Assembly: GCF_015265435.1 (NCBI RefSeq)
Contig: NZ_JABJWH010000036.1
Span: forward strand, 62,001-126,000
Length of the DNA stretch: 64,000 nt
Source: Alloalcanivorax profundimaris
GTDB lineage: Bacteria; Pseudomonadota; Gammaproteobacteria; Pseudomonadales; Alcanivoracaceae
Direction of reading: 5' to 3'
Below are positions 7,228 to 16,406 of the stretch, piece by piece (within the stretch, counting starts at the first letter, position 1; the number at the start of each line of letters is the position of its first letter). Made by a program: the position numbers and the translations under genes. The notes beneath the pieces were generated by a model, which was not told where the DNA came from, did no database searches, and saw nothing but the letters and a program-made list of their open reading frames with translations.

Positions 7228-8736
7228 TTACCGGCACGTTACAACGGCACGGTCACTCTGAGTCATCAATACGTAACGGCGATTCTCGAATATTTTCACG
7301 AACGGTGCGGACAACTGCCTCTTAAAACGATCCAGGTCGTCCGGTTGGACGGCGACATATAGCGATCTACCGGGGGAATTCTTCACTTCTCGGAGAATCA
7401 AATCCAAACTCTTTTCTCGGACTTTTTCCTGACTGTAATAGCGGGCCGAAAAAGGCGCATCATCCAAATAGATGAGCGGAGCTGCGCCATTCTCCGGCTG
7501 CCGATAATAGCAGGCAATCAACCCCTTTTCCGTCTTTATACTTCCAGGATGCAGGTAAATCCAGGCACCAGCGACCAAAGACAAAGTCGGCACAAACAGC
7601 GCAAACGGCCACAAACATAGGTCTAGCCAGCGGGAGGTCACGCCCGAGCTTTGCATACCGCGCACCATTAGCAGCGCCATGAATGGCAGCCCAGGAAGTA
7701 CGTAACTAGCGAGAATATTTCCCGAAAAAGTAAAGAACAAACTAGGCATGAAAGCGGCTAGCAACAATAACTTGTTGTCGTCATCACTAAGGCCACGCCG
7801 TATAGCACCAAACCCCCAATCGTCATTTCGAAGCAGCAGAAAAAGCCCGCTCAACGCCAGTGGCGACCAGGGCAGGGTCGCATACAAGGTCAGCAGCCAT
7901 ATAGTTCCACGAACTTCATCATGGGCGCTTCCATAAATATCCCCAACCCAACCTGGATCCAGAAAGCGCTTAATGTGCTCTCCAACAAGGAAATAGTCGA
8001 TAAATCCCGGCGTCTTCAGTTCAGCCAACAGATACCATGGCGCCGTCATTAATAGCATCACGATGGTGCCGCCAACGACCGGCAAGCGCCTTAGGTCGCT
8101 CCAGCGGTGCGTCCACAGCAACCACAAAAATAACGGGCCGCCGACCAGAACAAAGGTCAGCGGACCTTTAGCGAGCAGCCCCACGGCCAGACCCAAAAAG
8201 CAAACCCAGCCCCAGACCAAGCCTTCACCACGCAGGGCCAAAGCTGCGCCGGTCAGGCCTGCGGTAGTTCCCAGGCCCAGGAACGGATCCGTCATTACGG
8301 CACCGGCGAGTACGTAAGCCAGGCTGGACGATGCAAATATCAGGCTGGTTATAAGGGCACTTTGACGACTTACCAGGCTCGACGCGTAACGCCAAACCAG
8401 CCACACCATACCCAACTGAGCCAGCCAGGCCGGAAAACGAAGTGCGAACTCGTCCCAGCCGAGAACCTTATACGACACGGCCTGAATCCAGAATGACAGC
8501 GGCGGCTTTCCCCAGAATGGCAGGCCCGGCTCAAACCAGGGAGTGATCCAGTCCCCCGATATTGCCATGCCCCGGGCAATATTCGCATAGCGCGCTTCCG
8601 TGGTATCAGTAAAGGGTAAAAAGGCCATGGAGATCCAACGACTGAGTAGAACGACCATTAGTGCGAGCACCAGCTTTTCCGTTGGCGAGCGAGGCACCAG
8701 CTTCCAGTCACGGCGATTTTCAATGGTCCCTGGCAT
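7228..8736 (-). CDS. ArnT/PMT-like membrane glycosyltransferase
   Basis: A 502-residue multi-spanning protein of the PMT_2/ArnT type. The N-terminal catalytic loop carries DTTEARYANIARGM (the D-x-T/D-E-x-R acid pair of GT-C enzymes) followed by PFWGKPPLSFWIQ, then about 12 membrane helices and a periplasmic C-terminal domain. ArnT-type enzymes move a sugar from undecaprenyl phosphate onto lipid A or another periplasmic acceptor. The start at 8736 has GGAGG 7 nt upstream; the gene overlaps the upstream GT2 gene by 17 bp. With the GT2 and GtrA genes it forms a make-flip-transfer set. The sugar and acceptor are unknown. Confidence 0.82.
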   Translation of the reverse strand: MPGTIENRRDWKLVPRSPTEKLVLALMVVLLSRWISMAFLPFTDTTEARYANIARGMAISGDWITPWFEPGLPFWGKPPLSFWIQAVSYKVLGWDEFALRFPAWLAQLGMVWLVWRYASSLVSRQSALITSLIFASSSLAYVLAGAVMTDPFLGLGTTAGLTGAALALRGEGLVWGWVCFLGLAVGLLAKGPLTFVLVGGPLFLWLLWTHRWSDLRRLPVVGGTIVMLLMTAPWYLLAELKTPGFIDYFLVGEHIKRFLDPGWVGDIYGSAHDEVRGTIWLLTLYATLPWSPLALSGLFLLLRNDDWGFGAIRRGLSDDDNKLLLLAAFMPSLFFTFSGNILASYVLPGLPFMALLMVRGMQSSGVTSRWLDLCLWPFALFVPTLSLVAGAWIYLHPGSIKTEKGLIACYYRQPENGAAPLIYLDDAPFSARYYSQEKVREKSLDLILREVKNSPGRSLYVAVQPDDLDRFKRQLSAPFVKIFENRRYVLMTQSDRAVVTCR

Positions 8737-9739
8737 TACAACCTCCACGCGCCGAAGCCGCTTCCCCTCCGCGGACGGCGCTCAACACCTCACGAACCAA
8801 ATAGATCGGTCGGCGCTTAGCCTCCAGGTAGGTTTTCCCAACGTACTCCCCCAGTATTCCAAAAGTAATAAGTTGCACACCGCCCAAGCAGGTAATTAAA
8901 GCAATCAATGATGGATACCCGGCCACCTGCGCACCAAACACCATTGCCTTGAATATAATCCATAACCCGAAGCCGCCGCCAAAAATAGCGCTAAAAACAC
9001 CCATTACCGCAGCCCACCGAAGAGGCGCGATGGAAAAAGAGGTGATGCCTTCCATGGCCAGCCCAATTAAACCCGCGTAATTCCATTTTGTCTTGCCCGC
9101 CACTCTGGCGCCGCGGTCATACTGAATCACTTCTGTAGGCATCCCAACCCAAGAAAATAACCCCTTCATGTAACGGTTTCGTTCGGGCAACTCGAGCACG
9201 GCTTGCAGACAACGCCGGCTCATCAAACGAAAATCACCCACATCCGCAGGAATCTCGCAGTCACTCAATCGATTCAATAGGCGGTAAAACAGATAGGAAC
9301 TGGCGCGCTTAACCCAGCTTTCTCCGCACCGGGTACGGCGTTGCATCAGGACGACATCGACACCAGCCCGCCAAGCTTCGACCATTTTAGGAATACACTC
9401 AGGAGGGTCCTGTAAGTCCGCGTCCAGAATAACCACCGCCTCACCGGCAGCATAGTCGAGACCGGCGGTCAATGCGGCTTCTTTCCCAAAGTTTCGACTG
9501 AGGCGCACCAGCCTGATCCAGGAATATCGACGGGACTGCTCAACCAGGTACTCATAACCATCATCCTTGCTACCGTCATCCACGAAGATGGCTTCGAAAA
9601 AAAAGCCGACCTCACGCATTACTTTATCAAGGCGAGGCAGACAAACTGGCAGTACCTCTCTCTCATTATATATCGGTATAACCAGACTAATGACCGGGAC
9701 TTCAGCCTCAACCGAATAACCGCTAGAATTTTTAATCAT
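8720..9739 (-). CDS. GtrB/DPM1-like family 2 glycosyltransferase
   Basis: A 339-residue enzyme. The GT-A domain (about 15-245) carries SLVIPIYNE, VDDGSKDD and the DADLQDPPE (D-x-D) metal/nucleotide site. Two C-terminal membrane helices follow, as in GtrB and ArnC. Such enzymes load a sugar onto polyprenyl phosphate at the inner face of the membrane. The start at 9739 (MIKNSSGYS) overlaps the end of gtrA by 8 bp; the longer upstream frame only shadows gtrA. It should supply the donor for the ArnT-like transferase encoded next. Confidence 0.85.
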   Translation of the reverse strand: MIKNSSGYSVEAEVPVISLVIPIYNEREVLPVCLPRLDKVMREVGFFFEAIFVDDGSKDDGYEYLVEQSRRYSWIRLVRLSRNFGKEAALTAGLDYAAGEAVVILDADLQDPPECIPKMVEAWRAGVDVVLMQRRTRCGESWVKRASSYLFYRLLNRLSDCEIPADVGDFRLMSRRCLQAVLELPERNRYMKGLFSWVGMPTEVIQYDRGARVAGKTKWNYAGLIGLAMEGITSFSIAPLRWAAVMGVFSAIFGGGFGLWIIFKAMVFGAQVAGYPSLIALITCLGGVQLITFGILGEYVGKTYLEAKRRPIYLVREVLSAVRGGEAASARGGCNARDH

Positions 9740-10220
9740 GGAAAACCCACTTTCTATAAAAACCGTAACTTCCAATTGCCACGAATGCGGTAACAAAAAT
9801 CTGAGCAATGCCAGCAGAAAAACCAAACCCGGAGTTAAGAGTCACGAACAGGAACAAGTTAAGGCTCCATGTCAGAATGCATGCCAGGATGTAGACCGGC
9901 ACCGGACTTGGAGACACACGACCAGAAAAAGTAAAAATTTTTTGCAACGGATAGTTAGCTATGGCGCCCGCAATCGCTCCGACCCCGGTAGCCCAGGCGG
10001 GCGGAACGTCGACCGTCATTAATAGCGCCATAATCAACCAATGGACTCCCGTGGCCGCACCGCCGCAAATTAGAAAGCGTAGATACCTCTTTATTCGCGT
10101 TCTCCATCCGTCGTCTGGATCCGAATTGGGCGTCCCTGCTCTCGAGATTGCGCTCACCATTCTCGACATGGTCCACTGTCGCAACCTTGTGACGGCTACC
10201 AAGGCCATTCGGAAATTCAT
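9732..10220 (-). CDS. GtrA family membrane protein (putative lipid-sugar flippase)
   Basis: Up to 162 residues. After a polar N-terminus there are four hydrophobic helices of the GtrA pattern: RYLRFLICGGAATGVHW, then a GAIAGAIANYPLQKIFTFSG segment and a final GFYRKWVFHD ending typical of the family. GtrA proteins are thought to flip polyprenyl-linked sugars. The start is uncertain: ATGs at 10220, 10169 and 10160 are all possible because the conserved part begins at about residue 42. It overlaps the GT2 gene by 8 bp and follows the PII-like gene by 53 nt. Confidence 0.8.
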   Translation of the reverse strand: MNFRMALVAVTRLRQWTMSRMVSAISRAGTPNSDPDDGWRTRIKRYLRFLICGGAATGVHWLIMALLMTVDVPPAWATGVGAIAGAIANYPLQKIFTFSGRVSPSPVPVYILACILTWSLNLFLFVTLNSGFGFSAGIAQIFVTAFVAIGSYGFYRKWVFHD

Positions 10221-10273
10221 TGCTTATCTCGAACTGTCCCGGTGACATCTTAAGGACAGTGAAATCCACTGAC

Positions 10274-10600
10274 TCATTTCAAAGCGTCCTCATCGCGCTC
10301 GCCAGTATCAATACGCAAGGCGGCCTCAACGCCAGCCACAAGAATTCGGCCGTCACCCGGATGACCCTCCCCTGTCCTGGCGGCCCTCTCAATCACGATC
10401 ACGACCTCCTCCACGCGGGCATCAGCGATGTCGACTTCCAGCTTTGTCATTCGTAATCGACCGTAGGCGTCGTCAATGACGCCGTGACCATAGGTCTCCA
10501 GCGGAACGGCCGCCACCGAAGGCGGCTCCGGCAGCTGCGCTAAGGCGTCAATCACCTTGTTGACCATGTTGTTTCGTACGTAAGCTTTTATCTCTTTCAT
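10274..10600 (-). CDS. PII-like protein associated with CzcA (PII-NG type)
   Basis: A 108-residue protein with the PII ferredoxin-like fold: MKEIKAYVRNNMVNKVIDAL at the start, a B-loop-like RTGEGHPGDGRI, and RIDTGERDEDAL at the end, which parallels GlnB/GlnK C-termini. The T-loop region has been replaced and the uridylylated Tyr context is absent, so it is not a nitrogen-signalling PII. A distinct PII group encoded next to CzcA-type efflux pumps has been described (PII-NG). It lies 49 nt downstream of czcA. GGAG precedes the ATG at 10600. A regulatory role for the pump is inferred; compare the true GlnK at 58017-58355. Confidence 0.8.
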   Translation of the reverse strand: MKEIKAYVRNNMVNKVIDALAQLPEPPSVAAVPLETYGHGVIDDAYGRLRMTKLEVDIADARVEEVVIVIERAARTGEGHPGDGRILVAGVEAALRIDTGERDEDALK

Positions 10601-10649
10601 TACGGTCTCCTTATCGGCCGCCATCGACGATGCCGGCCGTTCTCAGATT

Positions 10650-13600
10650 TTAGAATTCAACATCGTCCCGGCGGGCGCCGGCAAACCAGGGATAGACCAC
10701 CGGAATGACCAGCAGGGTCAGCAAGGTGGAGGTTATCAAGCCCCCCACGACCACGGCGGCGAGTGGACGCTGAACGTTGGCGCCAATGCCATCGGCGATC
10801 AGCAGCGGAAGCAGGCCAAGCATAGAGGTAAGCGCGGTCATCAGCACCGGTCTCAATCGCCGCATGGCGCCGGTTCGCGCGGCCTCGAAAACGTCCATGC
10901 CTTCGTCGCGCAATTGGTTTATGTAGCTCACAAGGACCACGCCGTTGAGTACCGCGACGCCGAACACGGCGATAAAGCCGACGGCGGCGGATACGGAGAG
11001 ATACATGCCCGATAGCCACAATGCGAAAATCCCACCCATGGTGGCGATCGGCACATTCAGATAAATCAGCGCGGCATAACGCAAGCTGTTAAAGGCGGTG
11101 TACAGAAGCAGAAAGATCAGCGCCAGAGTCACAGGCACGACCAGATAGAGACGCTTCATGGCCCGTTGCTGATTCTCGAACTGACCGCCGTATTCGACGA
11201 AATAGCCGGTCGGCATATCCACCTGTTCGGCGACCTTACGACGTATCTCCGTGACCACCCCGCCCATGTCCCGGCCGCGCACGTTCAGTTGCACGAACAG
11301 GCGCCGGCTGGCCTTGGAGCGGGAGATCATTTTCGGGCCGATGAAGCGCTCCACATCGGCGACGCGGGTCAGCGGTATCACCGCGCCGGCCGGCGTTCGG
11401 ATCAAAAGGTCTTCAATCGCCGACACCGTGTCGCGTTGCTCCTCGCGCAGCCGCACGAACAGATCAAAGCGCTTAATACCTTCGAACACTTGACCGGCCG
11501 CGTCGCCGCCGATACCGGTTTCCACAGTGGCGAACAGCTGGTCGACGCTCAAACCGTAGCGGGCCATCGCCTCCCTGTCCGGTCGGATTCGGATCTGCGG
11601 CTTGCCCCCTTGCTGCTGCATGCGCACATCGACAGCGCCAGGCGTGGCTTGCGCGATACGTTTGACCTGCTCACCGATACGGGCGAGTTCTCCGAAGTTT
11701 TCACCGAATATACTGATCGCGATCTGTGCCTTGATACCGGATAACAGTTCGTCGGTACGTAACTGAATCGGCTGAGAGAAATTATTGGCCAGCCCCGGCA
11801 GCCGGTCCGCCACCGCATCGGACATGGCCGACTGCAACCCTTCATAGTCGTAGTCGCCGGACCACTGACCAAGGGGTTTGAGTGTGATGGTGGTGGCGAT
11901 GACATTTACGGGTTCGGGGTCACCGCCCACCTCAGCGCGCCCGACTCTGGAGTAGGTGCCGGTTACCGGTTCGAATTCCTCGAACACCGTTTGTATGCGT
12001 TTGGCATAACCGATAGCACTGTCCAGGCTGGCAGCCGGTGGCAGGGTAGAGCGCACCATGAGCGTCCCTTCACGAAGGGTCGGCACGAATTCACTGCCCA
12101 GGAGCGGAAACACCGATACACCCAGCACCAGAACCAGTACCGCCGCGCCGGCGACCACCTTGGGCCAGGCCATAACCTTGTCCAGCACGGGCTGATAACG
12201 ATCCTTTAACCAGCCCACCAGTCGCGGCTCACCGTAGTTGCCATCCTTCTTGAAGGCATAGGTCATCAGCGCGGGCACCAGCACCAATGCTACAATCATG
12301 GCGCCGAGCAATGCGAAGGCGATGGTGTAGGCCATCGGCGAGAACATTTTCCCTTCCACGCCTTGCAGCGTGAAAAGCGGCAGGAAGACGATGATGATAA
12401 TACTGCTGGCAAACACAATGGGGCGCGCCACCTCACGCGCCGCCTCACTGGCCAGCCTGGCCATGGAAACATTCTCCTCGGCGCGATTTTCCATATGCCG
12501 GAAGATGTTTTCCAGGATCACCACCGAACCGTCCACCATCATGCCCAGGCCGATAGCCAACCCCCCCAGACTCATGAGGTTGGCGGATAGCCCCACATAG
12601 CGCATCGCGATGAACGCGAACAGCGCGGAGAGAGGCAGGCTGGCGACCACGATCAGCGTGGAGCGCAGATTCCCCAACAGGAGATATAAAATCAATATCA
12701 CCAGCACCGCGCCCTGCAGTAACGCCGACTCCACGGTTCCCACCGCCTTATCGATCAACTCCTTTTGCGAGTAGAACGCTTTTACCCTGACACCGTCGGG
12801 CAGTGCGCCGTTGATTTGTTCAAGCTTTTGATTGGCGTCCTTTAGGACTTGACTGGTATTGGAACCAAGCAGCTTAAGAACATAGCCGCCCACCGATTCG
12901 GCACCACTGGCAATTTGCGCACCGCGGCGAATGGCCGGCCCATACTCCACACTCGCCACGTCACCGACTGTTACCGGAGTGCTCTCGTGGGCACGGATGA
13001 CGATGTCACGGATAGCATCCAAGCCGGCGTTACCCGGGGGCACCCATCCATAACCGCGGATCACGTTCTCTTCCCCGGCGCGATTAATAAAGGAGGCGCC
13101 CACATTCTTATTGTTAGCGGTAATAGCTCCGCGTACATCCGCGACGGTAAGGTCCCGCGCCAGTAGAGCGCGCGTATCAAGCCGGACCTGGTACTGCTTT
13201 TCATAGCCACCGAGAGACAACACGCCGGTCACCCCCGGCACCGTGCGCATCATGGGCTTGACCACCCAATCCTGCAGCTCACGCAGCTCCGTCAACGAAA
13301 TGTCACTGTCCGGCTCGGTTTCCAGGGTGTACATCATCACCCGACCGAGGCCGCTGGTGATGGGCCCCAACTGGGGCTCGCCAAGGTCGCCGGGAATCTC
13401 GGCGCGCGCCTTGGCCAGTCGTTCCATCACGAGGCGGCGTGCGAAGTAGACATCTGTGTCTTCGGAGAAATACACATTGACCCTGGAGAGCCCGAAGATC
13501 GAGGTGCTCTGCACCCGCTTCAGACCTGGCAGGCCGTACATGGATATTTCCACCGGATAACTGATCAGGGTCTCCACATCCTCCGGTGACAAGCCAGGCG

Positions 13601-13757
13601 AGGCGGTAAAGATCTGAACCATGCTTGGCGTCACATCCGGGAATGAATCCACCGGCAACTGCCGCCAGGAAAGCACCCCCCAACCGGCGACACCGAGCAT
13701 GAAAACCAGCACCAGTAAGCGGTTACGCAGCGCGACATCAATCAATCTTTCGATCAT
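10650..13757 (-). CDS. czcA: CzcA-like heavy-metal RND efflux permease
   Basis: A 1,035-residue HME-RND proton/cation antiporter with the usual two-fold repeat of one helix, a large periplasmic loop and five or six helices. The start MIERLIDVALRNR at 13757 matches CzcA N-termini; the longer frame is rejected. The proton-relay helix (about residue 400) reads AIGLGMMVDGSVVILEN: the DG and EN acids are there, but the first Asp of classic CzcA (DFG) is replaced by AIG, as in other HME subgroups. It is the inner-membrane motor of a CzcCBA tripartite pump. The metal is most likely a divalent cation but is not settled. Confidence 0.92.
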   Translation of the reverse strand: MIERLIDVALRNRLLVLVFMLGVAGWGVLSWRQLPVDSFPDVTPSMVQIFTASPGLSPEDVETLISYPVEISMYGLPGLKRVQSTSIFGLSRVNVYFSEDTDVYFARRLVMERLAKARAEIPGDLGEPQLGPITSGLGRVMMYTLETEPDSDISLTELRELQDWVVKPMMRTVPGVTGVLSLGGYEKQYQVRLDTRALLARDLTVADVRGAITANNKNVGASFINRAGEENVIRGYGWVPPGNAGLDAIRDIVIRAHESTPVTVGDVASVEYGPAIRRGAQIASGAESVGGYVLKLLGSNTSQVLKDANQKLEQINGALPDGVRVKAFYSQKELIDKAVGTVESALLQGAVLVILILYLLLGNLRSTLIVVASLPLSALFAFIAMRYVGLSANLMSLGGLAIGLGMMVDGSVVILENIFRHMENRAEENVSMARLASEAAREVARPIVFASSIIIIVFLPLFTLQGVEGKMFSPMAYTIAFALLGAMIVALVLVPALMTYAFKKDGNYGEPRLVGWLKDRYQPVLDKVMAWPKVVAGAAVLVLVLGVSVFPLLGSEFVPTLREGTLMVRSTLPPAASLDSAIGYAKRIQTVFEEFEPVTGTYSRVGRAEVGGDPEPVNVIATTITLKPLGQWSGDYDYEGLQSAMSDAVADRLPGLANNFSQPIQLRTDELLSGIKAQIAISIFGENFGELARIGEQVKRIAQATPGAVDVRMQQQGGKPQIRIRPDREAMARYGLSVDQLFATVETGIGGDAAGQVFEGIKRFDLFVRLREEQRDTVSAIEDLLIRTPAGAVIPLTRVADVERFIGPKMISRSKASRRLFVQLNVRGRDMGGVVTEIRRKVAEQVDMPTGYFVEYGGQFENQQRAMKRLYLVVPVTLALIFLLLYTAFNSLRYAALIYLNVPIATMGGIFALWLSGMYLSVSAAVGFIAVFGVAVLNGVVLVSYINQLRDEGMDVFEAARTGAMRRLRPVLMTALTSMLGLLPLLIADGIGANVQRPLAAVVVGGLITSTLLTLLVIPVVYPWFAGARRDDVEF

Positions 13758-13770
13758 ATTGAACTCCCGA

Positions 13771-14991
13771 TCAGTGGCCGTGCGCGGCGCTACGACCGCT
13801 GGCGGTGAGCGCGGACTTAAGGTCAAAAGCGCCGGACGTCACTACGGAAGCGCCAATCCGCAAACCGCTTTTGATCTCGATTAAACCGTTGGCTTCTTCG
13901 CCGGTTTCCACTTCCTGAGCACGGTATTCGCCGTCTGTATCGCCGGGCACGAAAACATGCGTCTGACCGTTGATGGTCTGCACCGCATCGACAGGCACCA
14001 AAGGCACCGGATCAGGCACCTGGCGGGTTATGGTCAGATCACCGTACTGGCCGGCTTTCATTGTGCGATCAGGGTTATTGATCAGCGCACGGACCTTCAA
14101 AGTGCGAGTCTCGCCATCAAGCCGGCTGGCCACCCAGTCGATTTTTCCATCGACCGCTGCGTCCACGGTGTCGAAACGCGCCGGCTGGCCCACGGCGACC
14201 AAATCCGCGTTTTTCTCGTACACTTGACCGAACACCCAAAGAGAGCTCGCGTCGACCACCATAATCGGGGCCTGCTCCGTCGAAAGTATCTGCCCCGGCG
14301 CCAGATCGCGCTCTTCCACGACACCGGCCAGGGGGCTGGTCAATACATACCGGCTCAGGTCATCGTTCTGATCCAGCGCCGCTATTTGGTCTTCAGTGAG
14401 CCCCATGGCACGCAACGCCGCCTTCGCGGCGTTTCTTTCCGCGCGCGCACCGCGATAGAGGGCACGGGTGTCAAGCAGGTCCGCCTGGCTGACGATATTC
14501 TGTTTGGCAAGACGGCTCTGCCTGCGCAAATCCGCGGCCGCGGCTTCGAATTCGGCCTGCTTTCTCAAGTAGCGCGCCTTGGCCTCGCCCAATTGCGGAC
14601 TCGACAAAACAGCCAGAACGTCATCGCGTTTCACACGGGCGCCGAGGTCGGCGACCACTTTCTCCACTCTGCCTGGCAGCAGGGGGCCCACGTGAGCGAT
14701 ACGGTCCGCATTGAAATGCGCGCTGGCCGGCACCTGGATAGTTTGATCGGCTCGACCACCGGGCACCTTGTCGGTCTTGAGGTTCAACAAGGCGCTTTGC
14801 TCCGAAGTTAAAGAGACTTTCGAGCCCGCTTCTTCATTATGATCGCCGTGTTCGGTGCCCGATTCCGACCTTTCGTGGCCCGCCTCTTTTTTGGCGTGGC
14901 CGGCCTCATCGTCATGTCCGGGAGAAGCATCACCGCATCCCGCCAACGCCAGAGTTAACACCATTGTCGTGATCGTCGTGGCTACTTTCAT
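13771..14991 (-). CDS. czcB: CzcB-like periplasmic adaptor (membrane fusion) lipoprotein
   Basis: A 406-residue membrane fusion protein. The signal peptide ends in a lipobox (LALAGC), followed by a His-rich linker (residues about 22-55, GHDDEAGH, HGDHNEE) that may bind Zn. The beta-barrel/lipoyl/hairpin pattern follows: HVGPLLPGRVEKVVADLGARVKRDD, a long coiled-coil hairpin, then SPLAGVVEERDLAPGQ. It bridges CzcA and CzcC. The start overlaps the czcC stop by 4 bp; czcA follows 13 nt downstream. Confidence 0.92.
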   Translation of the reverse strand: MKVATTITTMVLTLALAGCGDASPGHDDEAGHAKKEAGHERSESGTEHGDHNEEAGSKVSLTSEQSALLNLKTDKVPGGRADQTIQVPASAHFNADRIAHVGPLLPGRVEKVVADLGARVKRDDVLAVLSSPQLGEAKARYLRKQAEFEAAAADLRRQSRLAKQNIVSQADLLDTRALYRGARAERNAAKAALRAMGLTEDQIAALDQNDDLSRYVLTSPLAGVVEERDLAPGQILSTEQAPIMVVDASSLWVFGQVYEKNADLVAVGQPARFDTVDAAVDGKIDWVASRLDGETRTLKVRALINNPDRTMKAGQYGDLTITRQVPDPVPLVPVDAVQTINGQTHVFVPGDTDGEYRAQEVETGEEANGLIEIKSGLRIGASVVTSGAFDLKSALTASGRSAAHGH

Positions 14992-16337
14992 GATTCGGAA
15001 TCTCCCGTGTTCTTCAGTTGTTCGGTTCCGGCTTCACGCAGCGCCACCACACCGCCAGTGGACCTCTCCAGGGCCGCGGCGGCGCCAATCGCTTCACGCA
15101 GCGCATCCAGATATTCCCTTCGCGTGTTGATAAGATCGTCCTGAGCCATGGCCAGGGTCGGCGCGCCAACACTACCGGCGCGAAACGCTTTTTCTGTGAG
15201 CCGGACGTTTTCCTCGGCGCTGGCCAGGACATCCTTGCCGAATACCTCAAGCCGTTGTCGAGCGGCGTTGTAGTCGGTTACCGCGCCAATCACTTCGGTG
15301 CGAACCTGCAAGCGCAACGCATCTTCTTCGATGCGCGCCTGCTCCAGCTCCGCGCGCGCCACCTGGTTTTCACCGGAGCGGGTATCCCACACCGGAATGG
15401 GCATGGACACGCCCAGACCCGCAACGTCCGCACCTTCTTCTTCCTGCATGAAACCGAACACTTTGAGATTTGGAATCAGCTGGCGTTTTGATAGGGACAG
15501 TGTCTTGCGCGCGGCGACAACCTCCCTGGCCGCGGCGACCAGGTCCTGGCGGCGCTTGAGCGCCTCTCCCAACAGCGGGCCCATACTCGGCAGGTTAAAG
15601 CGGTCCAGGCTCAGTTCACTGGTCAAACGCAAACGGGCGCTTTCCGGATCCATCACCAGCAGTTCCATCAGCGCCAATCGAGCCCGTTTATGATCCCGGC
15701 GGGCATCAACCAGTGCCGCACGGGCGCGGGCGGCACCAATACGGGCGGTATTGAGTATTAGCTGGGTGGCGGCCCCGGCCTGAAAACGCTGTGACGCAAA
15801 CTGGTAAAGTTTTCCAGTCAGGGTCTCGGCTCGCTCAGCGGTTTCAACGCTTTCCCGGGCCAGCAAGGCTTCCAGATAGGCAAGGCGCACTCGCGCGCGC
15901 ACACTGGTTTCGAGAAAAGCAAGCCGTTGCTCGGCGGCGGTCAACCGTGCGGACGCCGCCGCTTTACCAAGCCCCCGTTGCCCGCCAATCCAAATTTCCT
16001 GGGACAATCGGATGCCCTTATCGGTACTGGATTGTCCGCCCTGGTCCCTCTCCGCGACCTGCAGAGATAATTCCGGATTGGCGGGCAACCACCGACTGGC
16101 GTGTGTCAGACGGCCCTCGAAACGTCCGACGCCAGCGCGCGCCGACTGCAGCGCACTGTTACGCCGGAGCGCCTTTTCCAGCGCCTGCTGCAGTGAAAGA
16201 GAGACGGATTCGTTAACCGGCTTTTCGGCCAGATAATCGCCCACCCGCCCCATGCTGAACTGATCGGCGGGCACAGGACCCGCCAGGCCGAGGGCGACGC
16301 ACGCCGCCGGCACGACCAACTTCCACGGTCGGTTCAT
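14988..16337 (-). CDS. czcC: CzcC-like outer-membrane efflux channel (TolC family)
   Basis: A 449-residue outer-membrane efflux protein. A signal peptide (to about residue 24, PVPADQ) is followed by two repeated OEP helical-barrel domains (SLSLQQALEKALRRNSALQSARAG; later VRLTEKAFRAGSVGAPTLAMAQDDL). It completes the CzcCBA pump across the outer membrane. It is 69 nt downstream of the czcI-like gene and overlaps czcB by 4 bp, so the three genes are translationally coupled. Confidence 0.9.
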   Translation of the reverse strand: MNRPWKLVVPAACVALGLAGPVPADQFSMGRVGDYLAEKPVNESVSLSLQQALEKALRRNSALQSARAGVGRFEGRLTHASRWLPANPELSLQVAERDQGGQSSTDKGIRLSQEIWIGGQRGLGKAAASARLTAAEQRLAFLETSVRARVRLAYLEALLARESVETAERAETLTGKLYQFASQRFQAGAATQLILNTARIGAARARAALVDARRDHKRARLALMELLVMDPESARLRLTSELSLDRFNLPSMGPLLGEALKRRQDLVAAAREVVAARKTLSLSKRQLIPNLKVFGFMQEEEGADVAGLGVSMPIPVWDTRSGENQVARAELEQARIEEDALRLQVRTEVIGAVTDYNAARQRLEVFGKDVLASAEENVRLTEKAFRAGSVGAPTLAMAQDDLINTRREYLDALREAIGAAAALERSTGGVVALREAGTEQLKNTGDSES

Positions 16338-16406
16338 AAAGACCTCTGTATGCGTGATTCAGGGAATCAAATCGGCGCTGAAGCGCCGTCAAACTTGTCC
16401 AGTGAA

